Below are positions 1 through 7,644 of a stretch of 64,000 nucleotides of DNA, piece by piece (within the stretch, counting starts at the first letter, position 1; each line of letters begins with the position of its first letter). Source of the stretch: Treponema sp. Lineage in GTDB: Bacteria > Spirochaetota > Spirochaetia > Treponematales > Treponemataceae. The notes under the pieces are model-generated. The model ran no database searches, was not told where the DNA came from, and saw only the letters and a program-made list of their open reading frames with translations. The position numbers and the translations under genes are program-made. Location: the NCBI GenBank assembly GCA_017449285.1, contig JAFSJX010000075.1, positions 62,001 to 126,000 of the forward strand, given 5' to 3'.

Positions 1-569
1 ACGTCTACCAGATTGCCCTTCTTCTTGTAGAAGTCAATCAGCGGGGCGGTGGATTTGCGGTAGACTTCAAGGCGGTGCTTGATAGACTCAGCCTTGTCGT
101 CATCGCGGGTGTAGAGCGCGCCGCCGCATTTGTCGCACTTGCCTTCAGCCTTTGGCGGATTGAACTTAACGTGGAACATCTGACCGCATTCCTTGCAGCA
201 GACGCGACCGCCCAGACGCTCAACCACGGCTTCGTCGGCAATGTCAAAGTTTACCGCGGCATCAATCTTTGCGAAGGTCTCCAGAGCCTCTGCCTGGGGA
301 ATGGTGCGGGGAAAGCCGTCCAGAATGTAGCCGTTCTTCGTGTCGGGCTGTGAAAGGCGGTCTTTTACCAGACCAATGGTAATCTCATCGCTTACCAGTC
401 CGCCTGCATCAATAATCGCCTTTGCCTTTTTTCCCAGTTCAGTCTGGTTCTTGATGTTCTCGCGGAAAATATCGCCCGTAGAAATGTGCGGAATGTTATA
501 CGCCTTTGCCGCTTCCTTTGCCAGCGTTCCCTTTCCCGCTCCCGGCGGTCCTAAAAAAATAAAATTCAT
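1..569 (-). CDS. adk: Adenylate kinase (C-terminal end cut by window edge)
   Basis: Interconverts ATP + AMP and 2 ADP in the cytoplasm. The start is the ATG at 567-569, with AGGAGA at 575-580 as ribosome binding site. Residues 7-15 are the P-loop GPPGAGKGT; STGDIFR (30-36) and DGFPRT (84-89) are the AMP-site motifs. The LID carries C125, C128, C145 and C148, the arrangement of zinc-binding adenylate kinases. About 189 residues are visible; the last 20-30 fall outside the window, as the family is usually 210-217 residues. The upstream intergenic region (570-1037) separates it from the next gene, so it is the first gene of a leftward transcript. Confidence 0.97.
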   Translation of the reverse strand, partial: MNFIFLGPPGAGKGTLAKEAAKAYNIPHISTGDIFRENIKNQTELGKKAKAIIDAGGLVSDEITIGLVKDRLSQPDTKNGYILDGFPRTIPQAEALETFAKIDAAVNFDIADEAVVERLGGRVCCKECGQMFHVKFNPPKAEGKCDKCGGALYTRDDDKAESIKHRLEVYRKSTAPLIDFYKKKGNLVD

Positions 570-639
570 TATGGTCTCCTATAAAAATTCGTTTCCGTAT
601 TTTGCGGAAGATACTTGCATTATATAGAAAAACAAATGT

Positions 640-870
640 GATGTAAATGCTGCTTTTGGGCGTGCCCCGTCGGTGGCTTTCGCCACCTTACCCAGTTTTT
701 GCTATGCAAAAACTGGCGGGTCGGGCTTTGCGGGGTTGCGCTATCGCTTCATTGCTTCACTTTGTTTCGCAACGGCTACGCCGCCCCTACAATCCCTCAC
801 GCATGTGGGCGCACATGGAGGTGCGCTGAAAATCTCGAACTCCATTACGCAAAAAGCATATCTCGCCCCA
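640..870. repeat. Non-coding GC-rich element with two hairpins
   Basis: This stretch lies in the 468-bp gap between adk and the small toxin candidate. It holds two inverted repeats: GGTGGC at 672-677 with GCCACC at 682-687, and a perfect 11-bp stem (692-702 with 706-716, loop TAT). The overlapping short ORFs in it have no ribosome binding sites and look random. Its composition (GGGCGTGCCCC, then a GGGTCGGGCTTTGCGGGG stretch) resembles dispersed intergenic repeats of host-associated bacteria, but no second copy is present in this window. Calling it a repeat is therefore inference. Confidence 0.4.
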
Positions 871-925
871 TAACACCGTGGCGCTATGGATTCCGGATAA
901 ATGGATTGTAGAAAAAAATGTTCAT

Positions 926-954
926 TTGTCACGATTACAAAAATATAGTATATT
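926..954 (+). promoter_or_regulatory. Sigma70-type promoter for the small toxin candidate
   Basis: TTGTCA at 926-931 and TATATT at 949-954 are separated by 17 bp; each matches consensus at 5 of 6 positions. The predicted start near 961 gives a 5' leader of about 77 nt before the small ORF at 1038. Confidence 0.6.
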
Positions 955-1037
955 TTTGTATGTATCCGTGGCATGGGCGGATTGCCCCGAACTCAACTGG
1001 CCACAAGGTCGGATTACTTGCTTTGGGAGGCACAGCT

Positions 1038-1148
1038 ATGAGTCTGTACGAAAAGATTATGGTAGCAATCGCTATCATCACACTTGTCTACGACATACTT
1101 AGCGACCTTCTCCGTAGCCGGAAAAAGGCAACGATGAGTAAAAAATAG
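1038..1148 (+). CDS. Small hydrophobic peptide, putative holin-like type I toxin
   Basis: A 36-residue peptide with an N-terminal MSLYEK, a single hydrophobic stretch (about residues 7-22) and a basic tail (RSRKK...SKK). That plan (acidic residue near position 5, one membrane helix, lysine-rich end) matches the putative holin-like toxin family found in type I toxin-antitoxin loci of Gram-positive bacteria. A strong ribosome binding site GGGAGG (1025-1030) sits 7 nt before ATG, and a good promoter lies upstream. The stop codon overlaps the inverted repeat 1147-1177, which can end transcription from both sides. In known loci an antisense RNA would neutralise it; none can be proven here. It may instead be a chance ORF, though promoter, RBS and composition together argue against that. 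Confidence 0.5.
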   Translation: MSLYEKIMVAIAIITLVYDILSDLLRSRKKATMSKK

Positions 1149-3418
1149 CCCACCCTGTCTCGCACACAGTGTGGGCTTCGTCTGTAAAAACGGAAAACAT
1201 TAACTAGTGGGGCAAGACGCTTGTTGCGGGTGCTCCTCATTACCAATAATATATTCCATTTTTTCTGTGCCGTCAAGCACACACAAAAAAGCGACTCCCC
1301 TTCTGAGAAGCCGAAGTAGCCTCTGTCAAAAGCCACAAACCCAGCATAGTAAATGTCGGAAGCCTGCTGACTAGACGACCAGTAACGGGTGTCCGCGATT
1401 TTCGTTCCGCCTGCGGCCTCCAGCGATGCGTTCACCGTGGACTTGTTGTCGTACATCACGCGAAGCTCCACTCCGCTCGGAAGATACCATTCGTCTGCGT
1501 ATTCCATGCCGCTTACATGACTTTCTTCTTTGCTTGCGTAGTTGTTTACCCAATTGAACGCGGGGTATTTATCTGCAACGCTTCCCTCTGCTGTTCCTGC
1601 CGCATCCTGCTTGCAGATTTCAGCCCAGTTGTCGCTTCCGTCAAAGTCCCCCGTCACATAGTAAGAATAGCCGATGTACGGGTCCTTATACAGGTAGTAA
1701 GGCATGCCTTCTGCGGGGGTTGTACGGCTGTTTCCAAGTTGTATGTTCTGTTCGTCGCCGAACTGCGTGGTACAGCCTGTCGTTCCGGTCGGTGCCCACG
1801 CATAAGTTTTCGTGGTCTCGCCCTGTGTGTTGTGGATTCCCACACCGAGCGTCTTTTCGCCGAGAATATTCTCGTTCGAGCCGCTTGTTGCCGCTCCTGT
1901 ACCCGCATAGAAAATCACGGCGATTGCCTTTGATTTCTGGTCGTCGGTGAGCGTCAAATCACTTGCATAGGGTGTAGCAGACCCGTCACTGAACACGATG
2001 TCGCCCACGGCATACGGTTTTTCGTACATGCCGATTTTCCCAACGGCAGGATTTCGTGTGGCTTCCCACTGCGCCGTGAGCGTCACATTCACCGTTCCCA
2101 TTGTGAGTGTCTTTGTTCCGTTGATCGTGTAGGTAGTTGTTCCGTCACTCCAGCCTGCAAATTCGTAGCCAGCGCGTGTACCGATTCCGTCGAACTTTAC
2201 GGTAACGGTGTCGCCAGCCTTGTATTTCGCGCTGTCCACAGGCATGGTGATTTCCGTGTCGCTCACACCATCAGCATAGGTTACGGTGTAAACCGCCGTC
2301 CATGTCGCCTTAGCCGTCATCGTGCTGAGTTTTTCGGGCAGCGTGGGATTCCATGCGCCAAAATCGTAGCCAGCCTTTGTCGGGTTTGCGGGCTTGGTGT
2401 AGGTCGCACCCCATTTTCCCGAGATTGCCTCGACTGCGCTTCCGCCGTCAGTGTCAAAGGTGATTGTCGCCGTTCCGCGCGTGTACTTGATTTCGACTAC
2501 CGTAGTGCCGTCCGCCGCGATTGTCTTTTGCGTGATTGTCTGCGCGGTGAAATGCTCGTAGGTCTTTGCTTGTGCCGCCGTTGTACCGCCTGTCGTTCCC
2601 GAAAGCGTCTGCTTGTCGGCGGTGACTTCGGTGTAGCCGTCATCGTCCGCGTTCTGTTGCAAATGCTTTACGGTGTAGGTTGCCTGTCCTGCCGTGAATG
2701 TGGCGGTGTAGGTTTCGTCAGCCGCGAATGTCGTCTGCACGGTCTTGTCCCATGCTGCGTTGTAGCCCGTTTTGGTCGGGAGTGCGGGTGCGTTTACTGT
2801 CGCGCCGTATTTTCCGCTTATCATTTTGTCTGTCGTAGAGCCATCGCCCCATGTTCCGCCGTTCGCATTGAACGTGAGCGTGACGGTGTTTCTGTCGTAG
2901 TAGATTTTGACCACGGTGGAGCCGTTGGCCGCGATTGTTCCTTGTGAGAACGTCTTTGCGGTGAAGCCCGCGTAGGTTTTTGCCGCCGCGTTCGTTGTTT
3001 CGCCTGTCGTGCCGGTAAGGTTTTGGGTGTCGCCCGTGACAATCGCGTATTCATCGTTATCGATGTTCTGCTGGTAATGCTCCACTTTGTACGCCGTGTC
3101 CGTGCTTGCCGTCCACTTTGCCGTGAGCGTTACGCTCTTTGTTACCGCGTACGCGCCCGCAACGGCCTTTGTCTCTCCGTCGTACCAGCCGCTGAACGTG
3201 TAGCCGTCCGCCGTAAGCGCGGGAAGCTGTGCGGCGGTCAGTTTCGTACCCTCGTCCACGGTGATTGCCTTGGGGGCAGTTCCCTTTTCCGTGGTGTATG
3301 TTACCGTGTAGATAACCGGCGTTGTGTCGCTTCCGTCATCATCGCTTCCGCATGACACAAAGCCCGCCGCCAGCACCGCCGCCGCAAGAATCGCGGCTAA
3401 TTTTGAAAACTTTTTCAT
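1088..3418 (-). CDS. InlB-repeat lipoprotein with C-terminal C-type-lectin-like domain (paralogue of the DGR target)
   Basis: Probable surface lipoprotein of 776 residues. The start at ATG 3416-3418 follows AAGGAGGA (3423-3430) and gives a signal peptide ending in the lipobox GFVSC (C23); a further in-frame start at 3475 lies inside the leader terminator and is unlikely. Residues about 35-460 are InlB/Listeria-Bacteroides repeats (GYTFSGWYDG, GYEFAGWSDG and similar). Residues about 466-715 match the C-terminal part of the DGR target at 33676: VGDIVFSDGS, FDGSDNWAEIC, YPAFNWVNNYA, WYLPSGVELR and YWSSSQ. After FCVCL the frame continues for some 60 arginine-rich residues through an intrinsic terminator (1140-1177), which suggests stop loss or a frameshift near the TTTTTT run at 1289-1294. 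Function unknown; ligand binding by the lectin-like fold is inference. Confidence 0.85.
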   Translation of the reverse strand: MKKFSKLAAILAAAVLAAGFVSCGSDDDGSDTTPVIYTVTYTTEKGTAPKAITVDEGTKLTAAQLPALTADGYTFSGWYDGETKAVAGAYAVTKSVTLTAKWTASTDTAYKVEHYQQNIDNDEYAIVTGDTQNLTGTTGETTNAAAKTYAGFTAKTFSQGTIAANGSTVVKIYYDRNTVTLTFNANGGTWGDGSTTDKMISGKYGATVNAPALPTKTGYNAAWDKTVQTTFAADETYTATFTAGQATYTVKHLQQNADDDGYTEVTADKQTLSGTTGGTTAAQAKTYEHFTAQTITQKTIAADGTTVVEIKYTRGTATITFDTDGGSAVEAISGKWGATYTKPANPTKAGYDFGAWNPTLPEKLSTMTAKATWTAVYTVTYADGVSDTEITMPVDSAKYKAGDTVTVKFDGIGTRAGYEFAGWSDGTTTYTINGTKTLTMGTVNVTLTAQWEATRNPAVGKIGMYEKPYAVGDIVFSDGSATPYASDLTLTDDQKSKAIAVIFYAGTGAATSGSNENILGEKTLGVGIHNTQGETTKTYAWAPTGTTGCTTQFGDEQNIQLGNSRTTPAEGMPYYLYKDPYIGYSYYVTGDFDGSDNWAEICKQDAAGTAEGSVADKYPAFNWVNNYASKEESHVSGMEYADEWYLPSGVELRVMYDNKSTVNASLEAAGGTKIADTRYWSSSQQASDIYYAGFVAFDRGYFGFSEGESLFCVCLTAQKKWNILLVMRSTRNKRLAPLVNVFRFYRRSPHCVRDRVGYFLLIVAFFRLRRRSLSMS
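1140..1177 (-). terminator. Intrinsic terminator for the minus-strand lipoprotein gene
   Basis: The stem pairs 1147-1153 (AGCCCAC) with 1171-1177 (GTGGGCT). On the minus strand it is followed by ATTTTTT (1140-1146). It lies inside the extended reading frame of the lipoprotein gene, whose stop is at 1088. That is unusual and suggests the real gene ends before about 1180. It may also serve the plus-strand small ORF. Confidence 0.7.
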
Positions 3419-3463
3419 AAAGTCCTCCTTCTGATTTTGCGGAAAATCCGCAGGATTTAAAAC

Positions 3464-3513
3464 AAAAAAGGACACGGAATCAGCCCCTGTGACAGACTGA
3501 AAATCCGTGTCCT
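3464..3513 (-). terminator. Intrinsic terminator in the leader, upstream of the lipoprotein start
   Basis: Minus-strand stem AGGACACGGA (3504-3513) pairs with TCCGTGTCCT (3469-3478), followed by a T run at 3464-3469. It lies 45 nt before the start codon at 3418 and downstream of the promoter at 3620-3648, so transcription must pass it to reach the gene. This is an attenuator arrangement. Confidence 0.75.
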
Positions 3514-3533
3514 GTTTGCGCGAGAAGATGTAC

Positions 3534-3608
3534 CTATGCTACCTTTCGGGGAATACCATCACCCGTCAGATGTATGGTATTATTTATGGATGCGTTGTTT
3601 TCTTTCAT
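3534..3608 (-). CDS. Possible 24-aa leader peptide ORF
   Basis: ATG at 3606-3608 opens a 24-codon frame (MKENNASINN...PRKVA) that stops at 3534-3536, 21 nt before the terminator stem. An AAGGA lies at 3614-3618, but the predicted transcript start (about 3613) leaves almost no 5' leader, so the ORF may be translated leaderlessly. Position and size suit a leader peptide that controls the terminator. It resembles no known attenuator peptide and shows no run of a single amino acid codon. Confidence 0.4.
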   Translation of the reverse strand: MKENNASINNTIHLTGDGIPRKVA

Positions 3609-3619
3609 AACTGTCCTTA

Positions 3620-3648
3620 ATTATAACACAGTTTCAGAAAAAAGCAAA
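3620..3648 (-). promoter_or_regulatory. Promoter for leader and lipoprotein gene
   Basis: Minus-strand TATAAT (3620-3625) has a TG one base upstream (extended -10) and a poor -35, TTTGCT (3643-3648), at 17 bp. The leader from about 3613 to the start codon at 3418 is about 195 nt and holds a short ORF and a terminator. Confidence 0.55.
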
Positions 3649-3681
3649 TGGATGGGTGAGTTGCCACACGGATGCCCTGTG

Positions 3682-6231
3682 TCATTTTGTCACCGTGAAG
3701 AACGCAATTTCTGTCTGCCAGTTGAACAGCGTTTTGGTTGCGGCGGAAGTGAGGAGCGCGCGCAGTTGTTCCAGCGTCTCGTTTCCAATTGCCTCTGCCA
3801 TTTTTGCGCCATACGCGCTTGTTTCCATATCAAACCAGCGGGCAATCTCCTGCGGCGTGATGCGGCGTTTTTCTTCGAGAATTTGTGAGGCCGCCGTTAC
3901 GGAAAGGTTCTGCTTTTTGAATGCGTCTTCAATTGTCTGCATGTCCCAGTTGAACAGTCTGTTTTCCCTGTCGCCAAAAAAATCCTGCTCGGCGGCGGAC
4001 ATTTTTTCCAGCGCACCGATGAAAGTTGTGTCCGATGTGTTTTTCAGCACCTGAGTTCGTATCAGTTCGCTTATGCGTTGACCGTGCGCAGGAATGCGCT
4101 GGGAGATGACTGCTTTCCACTCAGGTGCAAGCGGGCTGTCAGCGTTGGTCTGGTCTTCCTCGTCAATGGCTTCATCGGTAAAGGCAAGCCCCTTTGCCCG
4201 CCGCTGAAAATCTGCCGCGTCCTTGAATGCATGGGCCAGCGCGTCAATTGATTCGCGGGAAACAAAGGGGTCGCGGAAAAAGAGGCGGTCAAAAATCGTA
4301 CCCTTGTACTGAAACTGATTCAGCACTTCGGTAAAGACCTGCGGGGTCAGGTATTGTTCTGCGGTCTGCGGACGACATAAAAGCAGGGGCTTGTCCAAAT
4401 CGCCGAGCGTCCGTCCGTACTGCTCCAAAATGGCAAGCCCTTTTTCGTTCCGGCACAAGCCGCACGTTACGCCCTCCGGGGTCTTTCGGGCGATTTCCCA
4501 GAGCAAAAGTCCGTCGTCCGCGTTCCACACCAGCGAGCGGTGGTGGCGGGAAAGGTTTGCGAGCGTGGTCATCGTTTTTCTGACGGAAAGCAGAATTTCC
4601 GCGCGGTTGGAATCCAGACGGCTTCGCCATGACTTATCCGCCTTGTCGAGCGCGCTTTCTTTCCGCTCGTCTTTTGGCGTAAAGGTCAGCTGTTCTGCCC
4701 GCTGGGGCTTTCCCGCTCCCTTAAAATGCGCGTTAATCCACCATTCGCTGATGGAATTGGTTATTTTTTCGTCGGAATCTGCTGCGTGATGTTGCTTTCC
4801 CATGAAATTTTGCGAGCCAGTCACCTGCGTGTCTTCCCAAGCCTTTTGCGATTCATCTTCGTTTCCGCCGGTCGCCGTCTCCAAGATGCGGGCAATCTGG
4901 ATTTCCCTGCGGCTAAGTACGTCATCGCGGATTTTTGCCTCGTAGCCCTGACTTGACGGCGTGTAGAAAACCCTGCCCACCAGCGCGTCGGGAAGATACT
5001 GCTGGGCAACCCAGTGGTCGCGGTAGGCGTGGGGGTAGAGGTAGCCGTCACCATGTCCGAATCCCTCTGCATCGCGGTTTCCGTCTTTTAAATGATTGGG
5101 AACGTCCGCATCCTCTTTTTCCACGGAAGCGAGCGCGTCAAAAAATGCCATGCTTGAATTGGATTTGGGCGCGGTGGCAAGGTAGAGCGCGGCATGAGCC
5201 AGATGATAGCGACCTTCGGGCAGTCCCACGCGGTCAAAGGCGGCGGCACAACTTTCTACCACGCCCAGCGCATAGGGGTCGGCAAGTCCCGTGTCCTCGC
5301 AGGCGGAAATGAGCATACGGCGGAAGATAAAATGCGGGTCTTCTCCAGCGCGAACCATGCGGGCAAGCCAGTACATCGCCGCGTCGGGGTCTCGTCCGCG
5401 CAGGCTTTTGATGAACGCGCTGATGATGTCGTAGTGGTAATCGCCGTCGCGGTCATAGAGGACGACTTTTTTCTGTATTGATTCTTCTGCCGCTTCCTTG
5501 CTGATGTAAATGGTCGTACCCCATGCGGGAACTGGCGGCGCGCTCGTGGGCGACCATTTTTCGGGCGTGGTCTCTACGGCAAGTTCCAGCGCGTTGAGGA
5601 GCGAGCGGGCATCTCCATTCGCCGTGTCCACAAGGTGTTCCAGCGCGCCCTTCTCAAACTGCACGTCCCAGTGACCGTAACCGCGCTCCGTGTCCTCCAA
5701 CGCCATGTGCGCCGCTTTCAGCAAATCATTTTTGGTGAGCGGCTGCAGCTGAAAGACGCGGCTTCGGCTGACGAGCGCCTTGTTCACCTCAAAAAACGGG
5801 TTTTCCGTGGTCGCGCCAATTAAGATTATCGTGCCGTTTTCCACCCACGGCAAAAGCGCGTCCTGCTGCGCCTTGTTCCAGCGGTGCACCTCGTCCACAA
5901 ACAGAATCGTGCGGCGGTTGTACAGCTTGAAAAAATCGTCCGCCTGCTTTATTGCCGCCCGGATTTCTGCCACGCCGGTCAGCACCGCGTTCAGCGTGAT
6001 GAAATTGGATTTGGTGTGGTTTGCAATCACGCGGGCAAGCGTGGTCTTTCCGCTTCCGGGCGGTCCGTAAAAGATGACTGAGGTAAGCTGGTCTGCCGCA
6101 ATCGCCCGCCGCAAGAGCCGCCCTTTCCCCACGATGTGATCCTGCCCGATGTACTCGTCAAGATTACGCGGTCTCATCCGCGCGGCAAGAGGTTCTTTCT
6201 GAGGCTTTGAGATGTCGAAAAGGTCAGGCAT
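3682..6231 (-). CDS. rarA: RarA/MgsA-type replication-associated AAA+ ATPase fused to a C-terminal domain of unknown function
   Basis: Clamp-loader-like ATPase acting at stalled replication forks (family knowledge). The start at 6231 is preceded by AAGGAG. Residues 56-63 are Walker A (GPPGSGKT) and FVDEVHR (111-117) is Walker B; GATTENPFFEVN is the sensor region and ALVSRSRVFQL the arginine-finger region. The RarA part, ending in the KDGNRDAEGFGHG...YPHAYRDHWVAQQYLP tetramerisation region, covers about 430 residues. The remaining 420 are an added region with no motif I can assign; LLLWEIARKTPEG followed by GTIFDRLFFRDPFV hints at a degenerate Rossmann methyltransferase-like fold (weak inference). 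Ordinary RarA is about 420-450 residues, so this is a fusion of the type annotated in spirochetes as RarA/unknown domain. Confidence 0.92.
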   Translation of the reverse strand: MPDLFDISKPQKEPLAARMRPRNLDEYIGQDHIVGKGRLLRRAIAADQLTSVIFYGPPGSGKTTLARVIANHTKSNFITLNAVLTGVAEIRAAIKQADDFFKLYNRRTILFVDEVHRWNKAQQDALLPWVENGTIILIGATTENPFFEVNKALVSRSRVFQLQPLTKNDLLKAAHMALEDTERGYGHWDVQFEKGALEHLVDTANGDARSLLNALELAVETTPEKWSPTSAPPVPAWGTTIYISKEAAEESIQKKVVLYDRDGDYHYDIISAFIKSLRGRDPDAAMYWLARMVRAGEDPHFIFRRMLISACEDTGLADPYALGVVESCAAAFDRVGLPEGRYHLAHAALYLATAPKSNSSMAFFDALASVEKEDADVPNHLKDGNRDAEGFGHGDGYLYPHAYRDHWVAQQYLPDALVGRVFYTPSSQGYEAKIRDDVLSRREIQIARILETATGGNEDESQKAWEDTQVTGSQNFMGKQHHAADSDEKITNSISEWWINAHFKGAGKPQRAEQLTFTPKDERKESALDKADKSWRSRLDSNRAEILLSVRKTMTTLANLSRHHRSLVWNADDGLLLWEIARKTPEGVTCGLCRNEKGLAILEQYGRTLGDLDKPLLLCRPQTAEQYLTPQVFTEVLNQFQYKGTIFDRLFFRDPFVSRESIDALAHAFKDAADFQRRAKGLAFTDEAIDEEDQTNADSPLAPEWKAVISQRIPAHGQRISELIRTQVLKNTSDTTFIGALEKMSAAEQDFFGDRENRLFNWDMQTIEDAFKKQNLSVTAASQILEEKRRITPQEIARWFDMETSAYGAKMAEAIGNETLEQLRALLTSAATKTLFNWQTEIAFFTVTK

Positions 6232-6305
6232 AGATTGCTCCTTGTCGCACCACGGACGATGTGTGAAAAGCCAAGACAGAATCGTCTGCCTCGTTCTGCT
6301 ACCCT

Positions 6306-6334
6306 AGTATAGCATAGATTTGGAATAGTGTCAC
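6306..6334 (-). promoter_or_regulatory. Promoter of rarA
   Basis: Minus-strand GTGACA (6329-6334), 17 bp, then TATACT (6306-6311) with a TGC extension. It overlaps the stop codon of the XRE gene upstream, so rarA can be transcribed independently of that regulator. Confidence 0.6.
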
Positions 6335-6696
6335 ACAGATTTGTTGTCTGGTGCAGACCGAGATTCTTCTTTTGCGAGCGCGTGAATCATAATGGCGAGA
6401 GACCTTTTGCTTGTGTCGGTCAATTTTTCATAATCGCTCAGCATGGAAAAATAGGAAACGAATTTTTCATAGGGGCGGGGAATTAGTTTTGAATCCGTTC
6501 CAGTAACAAGGTATTCAACGCTCACATTTAAAGCCTGTGCTATGCGCACCGCAATGTCGGCAGGGGGAATTGATTCTCGTACGCCAAGATAATTGTCCAA
6601 AGAACCTTTTATGATACCTGTTCGCTTTGCAAGTTCTTTTACCGTCATCCCCTTAAAATCGAGTTCATTCCGTAAGTTTTCCTTAAACGATAGCAT
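6331..6696 (-). CDS. XRE-family transcriptional regulator
   Basis: DNA-binding protein of about 121 residues. The helix-turn-helix is near the N terminus: MTVKELAKRTGIIKGSLDNY, followed by IPPADIAVRIAQALNVSVEY, as in phage-repressor-like XRE proteins. I place the start at ATG 6694-6696 rather than 48 nt upstream, because the longer frame adds an unrelated lysine-rich extension and crosses a TATAAT (6703-6708) that would be the -10. With that -10 the message would be leaderless. It faces a divergent polysaccharide operon across three copies of an 18-bp repeat, so it most likely controls itself and that operon (inference). Confidence 0.8.
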   Translation of the reverse strand: MLSFKENLRNELDFKGMTVKELAKRTGIIKGSLDNYLGVRESIPPADIAVRIAQALNVSVEYLVTGTDSKLIPRPYEKFVSYFSMLSDYEKLTDTSKRSLAIMIHALAKEESRSAPDNKSV

Positions 6697-6705
6697 GAAA
6701 AAATT

Positions 6706-6785
6706 ATATGTCAATTGATGTATTTTCCTCTTGAATATATACATAGATTGATATATTATAAATTATGATATGTCGATTGATGTAT
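6706..6785. promoter_or_regulatory. Three operator-like 18-bp direct repeats
   Basis: Near-identical copies ATATGTCAATTGATGTAT (6706-6723) and ATATGTCGATTGATGTAT (6768-6785) flank a third, degenerate copy, ATACATAGATTGATATAT (6739-6756). The spacings are 33 and 29 bp, close to three helical turns. The core TCAATTGA is palindromic. They fill the intergenic region between the XRE regulator and the divergent cytidylyltransferase gene and overlap the regulator's probable -10. Confidence 0.65.
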
Positions 6786-6918
6786 CAGCCCCTGTTACGG
6801 TGTTTCGGCCCGGACAGGGGAATTTTTGCTTGTGGCTGCGCTGTCGTTCTTTGTGGGAATGTTGCGATTTCGGTCGGAGTCGAGAAAGTTTAGAAGAAAA
6901 AATTCTGAGGATATGATG

Positions 6919-7644
6919 ATGTATTTAGGAGGCAAAACGGTAGCACTAATCACTGCGGCAGGAACTGGAACCCGTATGGGGCAGGATATTCCTAAGCAGT
7001 TCATGCATGTTGATAATAAACCTATTTTGATTTATACGCTCGAAGTATTCCAAAAACATCCTGCGATTGATGCGATGCTTGTAGTCACTTTGCCGACATG
7101 GACAGATGTATTAAAAGCCTATGCCATGCAGTTCAATTTGACAAAATTAAAATGGATTGTCCCCGGCGGGAAGACAGGACAAGAATCCATTTATGCAGGT
7201 TTGTCAAAGCTGAAAGAGGAATTAGATGAAGATGATATTGTAATGATTCATGACGGCAACCGTGCTTCAATTTCCGCTGACATCATATCCGACAGCATTG
7301 CGACATATAAACAGCATGGTGGAGCGGTCGCTGCGATTCCTTGTGTTGAGGCCGTGTTCAAAAGCGAGGACGGTATATCTTCAAATATCAGTATTCCGCG
7401 TTCCCAATTATATAGAACTCAGACTCCGCATACATTCTCATTGAAAAAGTTGTTTTGGGCTTATGAAACGGCAAAGGAGAAGGGCATAGAAAATGTCGTG
7501 GCGGCCTGTACGCTTATGCAGCAACTGGGAGAACCTGTTTATTTTTCAAAAGGTTCTGAGCAGAATTTGAAAATTACAACGGTTGATGATTTGTTTATTT
7601 TCGAGGCGTTATTACATACAAAGAAGGACGCATGGCTCAAATGA
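6919..7644 (+). CDS. IspD/TarI-family cytidylyltransferase
   Basis: Transfers CMP from CTP to a sugar or alditol phosphate. The N terminus carries the nucleotide-binding signature ALITAAGTGTRMG...PKQF; later GGKTGQESIYAGL and MIHDGNRA fit the IspD fold. Length (241 aa) is normal. Of three consecutive ATG codons (6913, 6916, 6919), I chose 6919 because CTGAGG at 6905-6910 is then 8 nt away. IspD of the MEP pathway is possible, but the position at the head of a surface-polymer operon with a CDP-alditol phosphotransferase, and the absence of ispF, favour a TarI-like enzyme that makes CDP-ribitol or a related donor (inference). The substrate cannot be read from sequence. Confidence 0.85.
   Translation: MYLGGKTVALITAAGTGTRMGQDIPKQFMHVDNKPILIYTLEVFQKHPAIDAMLVVTLPTWTDVLKAYAMQFNLTKLKWIVPGGKTGQESIYAGLSKLKEELDEDDIVMIHDGNRASISADIISDSIATYKQHGGAVAAIPCVEAVFKSEDGISSNISIPRSQLYRTQTPHTFSLKKLFWAYETAKEKGIENVVAACTLMQQLGEPVYFSKGSEQNLKITTVDDLFIFEALLHTKKDAWLK

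Noticed and set aside
1240..1400. A second VR for the TR at 37601
   Set aside because: Many mismatches at non-adenine template positions; only protein-level similarity remains.
1517..3355. Long plus-strand ORFs opposite the lipoprotein gene
   Set aside because: Cysteine/arginine-rich shadows of repetitive coding sequence with no RBS or family resemblance.
3514..3605. Fluoride or other known riboswitch in the lipoprotein leader
   Set aside because: The run GGGTGATGG...TCCCC recalls part of the fluoride aptamer, but the conserved 3' half is missing and the downstream gene is not a transporter.
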